Origin: Siphonodentalium dalli | Taxonomy: Eukaryota > Mollusca > Scaphopoda > Gadilida > Siphonodentaliidae | Assembly (NCBI GenBank): GCA_032622095.1 | Contig: CP136064.1 | Coordinates: forward strand, 275,799,614-275,863,613 | Direction: 5' to 3' | DNA length: 64,000 nucleotides | Shown: positions 33,431-45,701 of the stretch, piece after piece | How positions within the stretch are numbered: position 1 is the stretch's first letter | Layout of the letters: each line of letters opens with the position of its first letter | Notes under the pieces: generated by a model | What the model was told of the DNA's origin: nothing | Seen by the model: the letters and a program-made list of their open reading frames with translations, nothing else | Databases searched by the model: none | Made by a program: the position numbers and the translations under genes

Positions 33431-35270
33431 AATATTCCTGTGGGTGGGTGGCTTTTCATTTTAATTTATTTTGTTCATTTTATTTTCAACTTTGCTCAAA
33501 ATAAATAAGAATACCCCCCAGACTGCTTCTCCTTGTTTTTAATGTACTATAAAATAATAAAACTGAGTACATAATATTAGAACATAGTGTAATATTTTGT
33601 TTTATTGAATAAAACATAACAAAATAAGTTTGATTCGGATGTGACCTAATTGAAGTGTGGTATTATGGTATCATTTATGGTTTAACAGTACACGCAATGT
33701 GTCGTTTTTACATGGAAATGAATCAGTTAACACAAAAAATAAAATTGGTGCATACTAATTTTGCAAAATCAATCAAATTAAAACGGTTGGGGCGCCGAAA
33801 TAGGGGCGGGCGGATCACCAGAAACACAGGTCTTTTTTATTTTGGCCTTAATAACACATTACAATTTTTAAATGAACAGTTCCTCATTTAAACCTTCAAA
33901 TTATGTTAAAACCAGTCATTATATTTTGAGGCCAGCTGTCTCTCCCATGCACTCAATTCTCATTACCTTTATTAGACCATATGGATATTATAAATAAATA
34001 TATTTCTTTTGCAATGTCCCCAATATAGTCAAATTAGAGGTGATATGATAGCCGCTCTGCCATTTTTGCGAGCACATGTGAACATTGATGTCCTATTGTA
34101 TGGGTCTAATGAGATGTCCAATGAAACAAATTCTATAATATTTGAAGCTGTACAACAGTTTATTATCCAAAGTTGACATTTCACGTAATGTGTAAACTTC
34201 GTGTGTAGGGGTCATGTATGTGAACATGAGGTGCATAACTTGTTTGTATAAATATGTAAGTGGCGTTTCTGCACCTTGTGTTCGGGCATATTCAACTGTC
34301 TGCCCATTGAGCAACCGTGCTGACCTTGGCATATTGATGGACTTAATACTGATTGTACATGTACTTACTAAATGTATTTAGATATTTTTATACACACTAC
34401 CAGTATAACAATGATCCTAATATATACCTAGCTTCATGGATCATCTCTCCTGGGTGCCGAGACGTATTTGGCGTCTAATTCAGTTTCTATATTGGACATC
34501 ACACCATGATTTAAAACCATAATATAAAATTTTGATTATGACTGAGGCATTATTGTATACACTTCTTCCTACCTACTTCATTATCTTTCCTACCTATTTC
34601 ATTATCTACTCCCTTCTATCACACCTCCATCTTGCTCATCCCTGCACTCGCTTAAGTAACTTCACAACATTTATTTGAAAACACAGAACAATATTCAAAT
34701 TCCTGTCCTCTTTACCCTGCAGCTGTCTGTATTGACACTGGGGGTAACATTTCTAGAGGAAAGAATTTTTATAAAAGCCATAGGCTTATGGCTTGTTATC
34801 CAATCCTCATTTGAACTATTTGTTTTTTTTATATGTATAATTGTCAATGTAATGTTCTGTTCTTTCGTTCAAATAAATATTGTTTACACCGAACTTTTTT
34901 TAGCTTGGCAACATTAAATATTACAGAAGTAAACAATATATTGACAACGTAAAAATAGACCATACTTTCTAACTTTCAATGAAAAATGGGTAAGTAAATC
35001 CAATTGATAGTGCAAACTTCAAGTACAATCGATCAAATATCATCCTGTAGGAGGTTCTGGTTGCATCGTCAGTAAAACATGTTTTGAGGAATTGTATTAG
35101 AACATCATAGAAAACATGTATTAATAAAACATGATACTGGCCAGGATAGCGGAAACCCACGGAAAGTTGGCACACAATGAGTTAAGGCGAACTTTTGAAA
35201 ATGACAGGTCTGATTTCCCCCGACTTGTGTGATTTTCTCGAAAATGGGATCTGTTATCCTTCTTGTAATA
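33430..35270. other. Upstream flank of DBR1, no gene recognised
   Basis: Unique AT-rich sequence. It contains a possible single Harbinger-type end at about 33785-33851 (CAGAAACACAGG...TTTTGGCC, compare 25474) without a partner end. Short ORFs here show no known domain. The DBR1 promoter should lie in or beyond this stretch, but no TATA or clear CpG-rich block is evident. Confidence 0.4.
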
Positions 35271-35274
35271 TTAA

Positions 35275-35390
35275 TAAAACTAAACGAGAGGCCGATCACG
35301 ATCGGCAGATGTTAACCCATCCCTTGGCGATAAAAATTTAATATGATCGGATAAATGAGAGTTTTGGTGTTGAATTATAGAGTATACTGT
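35275..35390 (-). repeat. GATCGG-type dispersed repeat fragment
   Basis: 'actaaacgagaggccgatca', CGATCGGCAGATGTTAACC and 'catcccttggcgataaaaat' repeat the sequence at 19671-19757 with small indels. Confidence 0.8.
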
Positions 35391-35984
35391 TATGTACTAT
35401 TATAGACAAATGTACATAACACAAATTATTGGAATTTATGGGTCACTGGCATTTATATAAGAGAATGCACTGGTACAGGATCTGTAATGCTAAACCGCCA
35501 CAGCCAGCAAGCCCATTAATATCAATTATATAGCAGAGCTGTCAAAATATCACAGGAATTGTTTATGTTGAACACTGACCACTCTATTAAACCAATAACA
35601 ATTATAATGATATCAGACCATCTGAAGATATAACTCTGCAGCACATATGTCCATGTCTACTGTTAATATCATGTGATGTTTATTGTTGAATCTTTATTTT
35701 AAATTAGATGCCATAGCCTTCTTTATCAGATTATTTGCACATTGGCATAAGAGACATCAGAAAATAATATAGCCTTATCAATAGCTAAGTAGTCCAAAGG
35801 CAATTGGTGAATTGGATTTAATGTTGCTCCAAACAGATTTACCAGTACATAACACAAGATTTTGGACCGATTTAATCAAATTTGGTGTGGTGATTCGGGG
35901 TACCCTTGGCAGAGTTATAGTGGTGTTAGTTTTTTCAAATTAAAAAAAAAAAAAAGGGTTTTTAATTATTTAAAAAAATTAAAG

Positions 35985-36424
35985 GGACACATTGGAAATC
36001 TTTTTATCAACTTTTATCATAATCATCAATATCTAAATCAAAACAAATGACAATGTCAATGACATTTTTTTTATTATTATAAAAGTTAAAATCATTTTTT
36101 TTTTTCAATTTTTTTTCTCGAAAAAGGGTCATAACTCCTTTAAAATTAATCGGATCAAACCCATATTCGAATTCGATCTGTATTTTGGGCTGTGAAACTC
36201 ACATACCAAATTTGGTTCCAATCAGATAAAAAATGTTTGAGTTATGGCAGAATGCGTGAATTCTAAGTTGAAAAAGGGCCATAACTCTGTAACAAAATCT
36301 CGGATCAAACCCAAATTCGAACTCGATCTGTATTTTGGGCTGAGAAACCCATATACATATACATATATGGTTTCGATCGGATAGAAAATGTTTGAGTTAT
36401 CGCATTACTCGTAAAGTGTCTACG

Positions 36425-36463
<39 letters not shown>

Positions 36464-36530
36464 GGACGACGAGTGGTCAATCCGGGCAACGACACTATGT
36501 TTACCATACTATGGTATGGGTAAACATAAA
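35985..36530 (+). repeat. Dispersed module repeat, two modules with palindromic end
   Basis: Same family as 21510-22062: 'aaagggtcataactccttta', 'ggatcaaacccatattcgaa', a (CAGA)n run at 36427-36464 and the TTTACCATACTATGGTATGG palindrome near 36499. Confidence 0.85.
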
Positions 36531-36539
36531 AATAGAAAG

Positions 36540-37850
36540 TTTCCCGACCCATGTGCACTCATCACCACAAAATGCCACAGAAAAATGGATGTCGGCAATT
36601 TGCTGCAAGTTTTCGCTTAAAAAAAAAGGCTGTTTCATCCATGATGTAGTGTATAATAGTAGCAATGGTAAAGTTTCACAAATCACATTTTGCAACAAAA
36701 TTTCTGAATCATGCATAATCTCGAAATAACTTGTGTTTAACTAATGCAATACATTTGTTTGTAATTGTGATTAAATCAAGGTAAATGTGTCAAATATTGA
36801 ATTATTTACGATTGCGTAGCCGTAAAATCACGAAGTAGATTCGAGCATGTGGTAGCTATTCCCAGAAATTCTTGAGTGTCCTGTACATGCCCGTAAGTGA
36901 CTTGACCAACTACACGAGGATTCAAGGACCTCAACCAATGAGGTTGTACTTAAAACAAAAAAATTCTTAATTAATTAATTTTATAAGCCAACAAGACAGA
37001 CGAAAAAATTGTGGTTATATCAGGTTATATGACAATATATCTGGCTGTCATATCGGTCGGCAAGGACGTCATCAGCCAAAACAGGTATGTCAGGCTGGCA
37101 CAAAGACTTATCGCTGATGGAACCTAAAACATCGTTCCATTTCAATAATGGTCAACTCAACTGCTTCATGTTGCGTTGCCGGGATATTTCCACCATGTTG
37201 AGAAACAACCGAGTTGAAGTTATGCTGTGACATAATAGGACAGTGTTGAAGGTCATTTTTCAACACTGTTCTAACGCAGTCGAGGGAGACACTCATTTTA
37301 AGTAGATGTGTAAGTTCATGACTGAATTACATTTGATAATACAGACAAGAGCAATTCCAGCCCTCGTGAGTTCGGATTATCCTATTTTCCAGCCCGGCTT
37401 AATCTGATCGGTGAATTGTCCATTTAATACAGTGGTTATTGGTGGGCGGTATTTTGCTATACCAATTATGATCAGTAAGATTTTCAATATCATTACCATC
37501 AACGTAGTTTTTTCATAATCAGTAAACCTTGAAGACAGTTTTATCGTGGTTGCAGGTCATACCGGCCCATTACAGAGTACACAGTGTTTTACCTTTATCG
37601 GAATATGAAGAAACTACTTGTTTCTTTACACCGTATTTCGTTAAAAACAGAACCAGTCAGGGAGTTGTGTTAGGAGACACATGGACGCGTTGTTGTCACT
37701 TCTTTCATGATGTCATTTGCCAAAAAATTTGTTGAACCGAAGATGTTTCTTTGAAGCTTGATGTGTGGTCTAACTAATGAAAGTCAATTCCTGCCGCCAT
37801 ATTTCACGATATATATTGTACTGAGGAAATGGACTTAAATCACATTAAAA
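36540..37850. other. Region with no firm gene
   Basis: Mostly unique DNA. It holds one coding-looking minus-strand frame (37108-37296) and the uninterrupted copy of the dispersed repeat (37440-37590). A further ORF pair at 36501-36729 has no recognisable product. Confidence 0.4.
37108..37296 (-). CDS. Unidentified short ORF (62 codons)
   Basis: Begins MSVSLDCVRTVLKNDLQHCP in an AAAATGA start context and runs to a stop after FRFHQR. The composition is less AT-rich than its surroundings and looks protein-like. A donor-like TTTTAG|GTTCC does not fit a normal exon end. I do not recognise the family; it could be a first exon, a decayed gene or chance. Confidence 0.2.
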   Translation of the reverse strand: MSVSLDCVRTVLKNDLQHCPIMSQHNFNSVVSQHGGNIPATQHEAVELTIIEMERCFRFHQR

Positions 37851-39053
37851 TAGAGTTGTAAAGATAATAAAGGCATCGGTTATCGGTATCGGCCGATATG
37901 TGTGATATTGGCACATATTGGTATCGGCCATATCTCCAGATGGCTACCTATAATATGAACTGATACCTTGCACAGGCGACACGTCAGGTGTAACAATGAA
38001 CATTCACGATGATAATACATTAGCTACTAGACCACGATGTAAGAAAGAATAAAGTTGATGAGTCACACAAAATATCTGTCACTGTGTTTCTCAATTGTCC
38101 CCTAGCCCTAGTGGTGTCAAGATATAATTGTGTCGCGGTACTATACTATCGCGATACACATGCCACACACGATCTAGATATATCTTGATTCTTGAGTCTA
38201 TAATACATATCTGGTCATGCAGCCCAGCCATGATGCAGGAAGGATAACCCTAAATTCACACAATGAAAACGTACGAATAACGTTGTCATTGCCTAAATAC
38301 CACATGGGGGTTTACCTGTGAATTTCCATATTAAAACTGAATTGTGCTATGAAAGCAAATGGGGCCGATTGTTGTTTTAATAAACATTCATCGGTAAACA
38401 GTGTTTCTGTGTTCGTTCATACATGTACTACATCAGATAATTCAGATTAGTGATGAGCCGATGATCAGAAACGACAATCGGAATCGGCCGATTGTGGCCC
38501 ATCGGATGACAATCGGTACTCGGGTTTCAACATCGGCATTTCCGATTGTCTAAATAATAATCAGGTGCTTGTTTTTCTTCAATAAACTGTGTTAAATATA
38601 ACGATGTTTTGTTGAATAAATGACCAGTAAACATGTGGAAAGTGTCACCAAACACAAATTTGATGATATACAACCAGGTCCTGACTATAACACAGGTATA
38701 AATTAACAACTACTATTCAACGTAGTGACCGCTAATCACCAATATTCAAACTGATTCAAACTGATAATCAGGTCAACCAGTGACCTCAATGACATCTTAT
38801 CTATAAGCAGACATACAAAATCTGCAGACAGTAAACAACTGTTGCGTCATGCCCCGTTTCCTTGGTATTGTCTCTACAATTGAGTTCAAGATAATGTGGT
38901 ATTACTGGTATAACATCAAAATCCCTTCCTCAGACGGAGGTCTCACGTAGAATTCTTGTATTTTATTAATTGGATAGGGATAAATACACAGGTAACAATT
39001 ATTAATATTTTAATTGTTTTTATTATTAATTAAACATTTCGTACTTGTTTTAA

Positions 39054-39445
39054 CCCTTTACCCAACAGAACGGCCCTGTGCCAATGCATTCTCTTATATA
39101 TGCGAGTCGACCATAGGTCGCCTCGCATATATAAGAGAATGCATTGGCTTAACACATTAAAAATTATAAAATTGTTAAAGAATGTAAGAAAAAATGATAA
39201 AAAGTGTTAAAAAAAGATTTTTTTTAGGCCAATGCATTCTCTTATATATGCGAGGCGACCTATGGTCGACTCGCATATATAAGAGAATGCATTGGCACAG
39301 GGTATAACTGTAACTATCACAATGTGGTCAAGGAGCCGGTTCCAATGATATCCATATTTGTATGGTTCTATTGAGACAGACCGAAGATATTTTAGGCTGT
39401 TGAAGCTTTATTTGGCCGGTTTTGGCCGGTTTGTTGGGTAAAGGG
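39054..39445. mobile_element. TTAA-type (piggyBac-like) MITE, copy C
   Basis: Ends CCCTTTACCCAACAGAAC and GTTTGTTGGGTAAAGGG flanked by TTAA (39050-39053, 39446-39449). Carries two complete TATATATGCGAG hairpins. Inverted relative to copy A: 'ttggccggttttggccggtt' is at the right end here. Confidence 0.92.
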
Positions 39446-39460
39446 TTAATGTGAACGGTC

Positions 39461-39919
39461 AGCCCTGGTAATTAAGGAAAATTTGCCTAGGTGAAAGAAA
39501 CCGGCCTAGGCAAAAACATATTTTACCTAGGCAATTTTCCAATAATATATGTATTGCCATCTCAAATCAATATGATTCAATAATAACCTGAAATGCTTAG
39601 TTATTTTGGGGGAACATTATTTCCAGGCCACTACTCAACATATATGTACAAATCCACAAATCATCTCCAAAATAAGTGTCCTTATACCGGGTAGCTAGTT
39701 AATGGCTCAGTGCCATGGCAGCAATTGTAGGACAACATATGTAAAGAGTGATTTAAGGAAGTCATTTTGGCTAAAGAGGTTCTATTTCTGATAGACACAA
39801 ATAAATTTTAGTAACCCAATGAACTTGTTTTACCTAGGAAATATAATTTCCTAGGCAAACTGATTTTGCCTCTGCTTTTACCTAGGCATTGCCTATTGCC
39901 TAGGCTAATTCGCAGGGCT
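39461..39919. mobile_element. CCTAGGCAA-type MITE, intact copy (459 bp)
   Basis: Ends AGCCCTGGTAATTA and the complement of AGCCCTGCGAATTA are flanked by a perfect 8-bp repeat GAACGGTC (39453-39460, 39920-39927), which points to a hAT-like origin. Several TGCCTAGG/CCTAGGCA palindromes occur near both ends. It was inserted 8 bp beyond the TTAA of MITE copy C. Confidence 0.85.
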
Positions 39920-40975
39920 GAACGGTCATGCACTCTTCTGAGTTGTCATCGCAGCGAATGCCAAAACTCACCTGTGTCTGTAATTGTAGCCAGAATTCAG
40001 ACCACCTATTGACTTACAGTTGTATATGACGCATGCACATTTTGAGGTGAAATACTGAGTCAACAAGTAGCGACTTATAGACAGAAATCTACGGTAAATT
40101 GAGCATAATACAACATGTGTATTGGTTGTCAGGATGCAGAAATTCGTTCACTTGTCCACTCATACCTACCTTTATACTGATCCAAACGTATACTTATGTA
40201 TGCTTGTATATTACTGATGTTGTTGCTTCCAAATCGACATAGTATATAACACACATAATTTTTGGTATATTTATTACAATAATCGGAATCGGCACCTGAA
40301 TCGGCCGATTGTGATCTCAAATAATCGGCAATCGGCGCAAGGCTCTATTTAAACAATCGGCTATGTCAGGATTCCTCCCTGCACTTTTATTTGGAGCCCA
40401 AGATTACACAGCTCGCATGTATCGTCAATTATGTCATTAACTGAATTTAACTCTATAAGAGAATAGTTAATTTCTATGGCAGGGGGTCGTCGACAATGTT
40501 ATACAGAAGTGCTTTCCGAATGTACATGTAGTTCATATATGAGAATAGTTCATATCTATCAAATTTTATGGTGGCTTGTCTACAATGTTACACTATTTAA
40601 TTATATATACCCCAAACATGTATAAAATAAAACAATTAACATTGATATCAAGTACTATTCCTCACAAGACTACCGAATCATTGACGCATGAATAAACAGA
40701 CACAACAAATTTTAGATCAATGTAGAAATAAACATTGTGATCACACCCCTGCCAAATTCTGAGCATCAGTTCCGATGCGACATTGTGTTAAGGGTTAAGC
40801 TATATTGTATTATATGTATCGATATCGGTATAGACATATAACAGAAAGGATAAATATTGGTATCGGCTAATACAATATCGTTACATCTCTACATTTAGTT
40901 TAAGTTTAGCTCAATTTACCTGTGTGAGCTCAAATGAGCAATTTAGCTAATTTGGCACATGTGCTCGCCTTGCTA

Positions 40976-42691
40976 CTCTTGTGTGCCAAATAATAGTACA
41001 GGGCGGAATAATAGTACAGGGTGGAAAATGGGGACAAAATTAATATTAGTACAGGGCGGAATAATAGTACAGGGCGGAAAATGGTACAGGGCCAGGGTTC
41101 GCGCTGTCACTTGCCAAATTTGCCAATGGCAAAAATAATTCACATTTGGCAAAAAATATTTTCATTTGGCAAAAGTTTTGGCAAGTCATTTTTTAATTCA
41201 TCAATAAAGTTGAAAAAATATCGGTCAATCAATACCATTCAATTTAGGAAATTATTACAATGGAATTATATTAATTGTTAACACCTCCATTAAGATGCAG
41301 TTAATCTGATATCATTTGTATTGATGGGCGGAGGGATTACCTGTAATTCTCTGATGAAACAACGCTTCTATACCATTGTATTGTTCGGTGATTGGTTTAT
41401 TGGTTGCAGAAAATGATACTATCAGGAATAATATTTGGCAAATTCTAAAATACTTTGGCAAAAAATATTTTCATTTGGCAAATTATTTGGCAAAAGTAAA
41501 TTTTGGTCAAGCGCGGACCCTGTACAGGGCGGAATAATAGTACAGGGTGATAACGCAGGGGTTTTCCCCTGAGTATTGTCAGTTTGTCACACTCATACTG
41601 AGATTTCTAGTGCACTATTATCTCTATCATTTCATTCAAATCAATTTTTCAGATTACTAATATGAATTTGGATATTTCATGTCATAGTCGTTTCAATGTC
41701 CAAGTATGATCCTGCAGTGAATTAATTGAACTATCATACACTAATTTCAGCATCAATCTGACATTATAATTTACACCTTGTCCTGTGTCCAGTGTCTGGA
41801 ATTTCTGCCAAAAATAAATATATCCAAATAACACCCCAACCAAGAAATAGTATAAATACTACTATGTAGTACATTACTAGTTATACTGAACCATATTTTT
41901 GGATCTATTTACATGTAGGCCTACTAGTATTTGTTTGTTCCAGCAACTGTTTACTGATCAGGCCATTAAAAATATATCTATGTTATCAGGCACCCCCTCT
42001 CATCATTTCAAAACCGTGTGTAATATTACCATTGCAGAGTTGTGAGTTTTGGGGAAGTTTGGGACTCCATGCACACTGCCCAGTTTGTTATTTCTGCTCG
42101 CGACTGTACATATACAGCACGCGCGACAGTCTGCAGACCATGGGAATTAAGACACCGGGAAGAGAGTTGTTTTAAATTGTAAAATCACCAAAGCGGTAAC
42201 TGGGTCATGGAGGCAACTTTTAACACGAATTAGAAAAAGTCATGCGTTACTAATTTGAATTCTGTGTCGTTCAAACACGGCTATCATTTCGTAATTCCAA
42301 TGTTAAACACAAATTATTAACTGCACTGCACGGAGCCCCGAACCAGTGACGCCATGTTTTATATCATCACTAAATTGCGTCATTGGGATAACTGGTTAGC
42401 GACTGTTGCGAACCACGTGGTTCCCGTCAAACAAAAGTAGACTCGTCCGCTGTTTTGTCGGAACATGATGCAAGGGTTTTTCCACGTGTCCAAATATTTA
42501 CAACCGGCCGACTGTCCCGCGAATATACACATTTGATGGAAAAAAAACGATAAACTGATTAGTTTGCTGAGTTCTTCGTGAACAGATCCATTGATTTTTA
42601 ATATCGTACAGGTGCGAATAAGGATCGTACAGGGCGGATTTTTTATTGAAAATTAATAATAGTACATGTACGATTATTTGGCACACGAGAG
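40976..42691. mobile_element. TIR element with TA target and AGTACAGGGCGGA repeats (1.7 kb)
   Basis: Ends CTCTTGTGTGCCAAATAATA (left) and the complement of CTCTCGTGTGCCAAATAATC (right), flanked by TA (40974-40975, 42692-42693). Inside the left end, AATAATAGTACAGGGCGGA is repeated four or more times. One copy also survives at 41523 and one near the right end (42625). Contains the hAT-like MITE 41093-41522. No transposase. Confidence 0.75.
41093..41522. mobile_element. hAT-like MITE (430 bp)
   Basis: Ends CAGGGTTCGCGCT and the complement of CAGGGTCCGCGCT with a perfect 8-bp duplication TACAGGGC (41085-41092, 41523-41530). Inside, TTGCCAAA/TTTGGCAA repeats dominate both arms. Confidence 0.92.
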
Positions 42692-42719
42692 TAATATCAA
42701 AGTAAGGGACATCTTTGTG

Positions 42720-43809
42720 TAGTGATGTTCCGATAATGAAAAAGCCCATGTGACCGATTTCCGATAACTGGAGGCACAATCGGCCGATTTCCGATTCCGA
42801 TGTTTATATATTTTGTGCGTTTGTTCCCATGATGGACCTACATACACCCATTGCACTCCATATCCCGGTATAGTTTCAAAGCCAAATACATATATACACA
42901 CTGTCGCGAAAGTATTTCTGCCGACGTCAGTTGTGCGCTGCCTTTGATGTACGCCGGTAGTTGTTTTGACAAAGAGATCAAAGGTGCCGAATCAGAGTAA
43001 CGTTATCACCGTAAGTTGAACACTTGCACGTGGTATAAAGGTCTTGATTGAATACTTGTTAGTTGCGATTATTAACTAAATTTAGATTGATGGATAATAA
43101 TTGGTGTCATATTTTTCTGAGATTTCCCAAATTCCCATTGGTCACACCTTTTGTCTTTTAATAACTGGGAAGCTTTTATAGTTCCACCTACTCAATTTTT
43201 TTTTCGCTAGACCGCCGTAACTTGTAATGAGAGCAACATTGTAACAAAGGCGACTCGCAGAGAGACAAAAACACGTGCACTTTGGGACTACTTCACAATA
43301 TTGTCCCTTACAGACGAAAAAGCTAATTATGCCCCTCCTCACGTTGGTCATTATTGAAGACAGTTCTGATCGCGACTGTACTAATTCATTCAGTGCGTGC
43401 TTAAAATTATTGACATAGCATGTGATGTCACAGCATGACACGTGCTCAACCGGAAACTACAGGAAATATGGCTTGTTCCCATTCATCGGAAAGCTCTCGT
43501 GTGTACCGGTACATGTGCATTGTAATGAGGTCAGTTGTTGAATCTATTTCGTATCCACGCAATTGAACCAATAACTTCATATTACACGGGATATATCGGA
43601 CAGGTGTATTGCCATGCTTATATATAATCATACCAGACTGTTTGGACGATGCCAATAACTTTTTTCAGGTTGTTATAACTGCGTTTTACATTCAATACTA
43701 CGGTTGTATTGTGTATGTTTATTAAAGCATGCATATAGAGCTTAGATACTAGAATGTTTTTGTTTGTTTTGACAACCGATGGCCGATTCCGATTATCGGA
43801 ACATCGCTC
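42720..43809. mobile_element. hAT-like element (1090 bp)
   Basis: Ends TAGTGATGTTCCGATAAT and the complement of GAGCGATGTTCCGATAAT; perfect 8-bp duplication TCTTTGTG (42712-42719, 43810-43817). Subterminal CCGATTTCCGAT motifs. It contains ORFs of up to 99 codons without recognisable domains, so it is treated as non-autonomous. Confidence 0.9.
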
Positions 43810-43937
43810 TCTTTGTGCTGCGACGTGTGACCACAAATTTCACACTGAACGTCGGTTTGCTTTTTAAATTGTGCCCACGTTGACCATATAATGTTATAAA
43901 AGTCAAACAAGTGCTATGACAATACAATATTATGTAC

Positions 43938-45188
43938 CAGGGTTTCCGCTAGGGGTCGAGGGAATGGGTCCGGTAGCTGCTATGGGGGGGAAACCCAGTA
44001 AATAATTAAATATATGAAGACCGATTTATCTGTAATTTTACCATTTACCGTACCGGCCGATGTATAAGTCGCAACTCTCTAACCCAATTTCCCTTATTAA
44101 AAACTTCCTGCGACTTATGGATCGGTATGTGATGAGGGGCATTTTTCATCAGGATTTTGATAAACAAACAGCGATCACAGGTAAGCAACAAGACAAAATG
44201 CCGGCGCAAACTAAATCTAAAAAGATGATAAATCCGATATTAAAAAAAAGAAATAAACAAACACATTCTCACTCTGTCTGTGTGTCTTTATTTTATTCCC
44301 TGTCTCACACATTTATATCAAATTATATGTATTAGTATCTGATAATTCAACTGCAAAAAACATTGGGCGTCCTTGACTAATAATCGTGGACATGTGCATG
44401 ATATTCAATGACTGCGGTAAATAGCTTTGATTATCTCTATTATTGTGACACAGTTAACTGCACGTATCTCCAAACTTCTACTAGATGATGTCACATCGGA
44501 TGATTATCTAAGCCAGCCCAGGAACGAGCATTAGGCAAACTCTTACTCTGAATGGGGCATAATGCCGCATTGACGCGAACTTGTGTATGTTGCACAAAGA
44601 TTCTTTTATGATGATCGCCATTAGCCCAAGCATTTTCATGCTTCAGTTCGCGACAATGAGGCAACCACTAAATTAACGATCCATTGCCCCAAAACAACAG
44701 TACCGGTAAGCCAAGTCGCAATTTTACATTACTATAAATGATACGATATTTGTGTGTTTCCTCATGCCTCAAATTATACACATGTTTTATACAAGTTGGA
44801 ATAATGATGAATAAATTAGTCCAAACGTCAATATTCATGTCAAGATAATAAATGAGGCAGTTTTTATGATCCACGTTCCCATACTCTGAAGTAAATTGAA
44901 CCAATGATATCTCCCTTGATAGGGAATTCCCCACCAATCACGTTGGGGAATCCAGTGGAACTATTTGTGGGGTGTCACTATTTATGGTTTGTTCATGCTG
45001 TTATTTTTTTTTCTTCTGAAGATGGAATGTGTCCATTCCATTTGGTCATTATTAATGCCGAGACAGACAAGACTGAATTAGTTTTTAATAACGTCATTTA
45101 TTTGTGTATGTGCAGGATTTCATGGCAAAGGCCGGCAAGGGGAATGGGTCCGGGCGGCGGACCCGCAGAAGGCCTGGCGGAAACCCTG
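43938..45188. mobile_element. CAGGGTTTCC-type element, copy 1 (1251 bp)
   Basis: Ends CAGGGTTTCCGCTAGGGGTC and the complement ...GGCCTGGCGGAAACCCTG, flanked by TATGTAC (43931-43937, 45189-45195). The repeat is 7 bp, one less than normal for hAT. Contains a small inverted pair TGTATAAGTCGCA / TGCGACTTATGGATCGG (44060-44130). No transposase seen. Confidence 0.8.
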
Positions 45189-45701
45189 TATGTACATAAT
45201 ATTATAGACCTATCATTGACCATATGTAGTGTATGACTAATTAGTCAAAAATTGACTATACACAGGGTTTCCGTTAGTACGGCTCAGCGTCCGTAGGACG
45301 GCCTCATTCCCCTCGCAGATTATCTGTTTGGTTCATACATATACCAAATGTCAGTCGCAATATGTCATAAAAAAAATTTGGTTGCAACGGGAGTTTGGGG
45401 GGTTGAACAGAATACTGGTGAAATGCGGGTCAAATAGCGACGTTATATAGATACAGCGTAATACATGTCGCTGTAACATCAAAGAAATCCGGACTGCTGA
45501 GTATGCATATTTTTGTGCACGGGATGAAACTACTCATGCTCGAAAATCCCGTGATATCCTACGATTACATAATTTGATCAAAGAATGCCGAATTTCTTAG
45601 TCGGGACATTTTTATGCACGGGATTTTCATGGATGAAACTACTCCTTCTCCGAGATCCTGTGCTATCGTACGGTACATAATTAGTGGGTCCCTCTGCAGA
45701 G

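Larger units (their letters stand above)
38450..40350. mobile_element. hAT-like element with AATCGGCCGATT subterminal repeats, second layer
   Basis: The left end near TAGTGATGAGCCGATGATC is followed by repeated AATCGG/CCGATT motifs. The right end (40275-40347) has AATCGGAATCGGCACC and CGGCAATCGGCGCAAGGCTCTA. No clean TSD, so boundaries are approximate. It contains the TTAA MITE 39054-39445 and the element 39461-39919. Confidence 0.5.
37851..40891. mobile_element. hAT-like element, outer layer of a nest
   Basis: Ends TAGAGTTGTAAAGATAATAA (left) and the complement of TAGAGATGTAACGATATTGT (right), with subterminal GGTATCGGCC repeats on both sides (37880-37935, 40815-40870). Flanks CATTAAAA and CATTTAGT agree at 5 of 8 positions, an eroded 8-bp TSD at best. 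Contains at least three further elements. Confidence 0.6.

Noticed and set aside
44060-44335. 91-codon ORF rich in Lys and Ser/His
   Set aside because: It lies wholly within the CAGGGTTTCC-type element, begins in a small inverted repeat, and shows no known domain.
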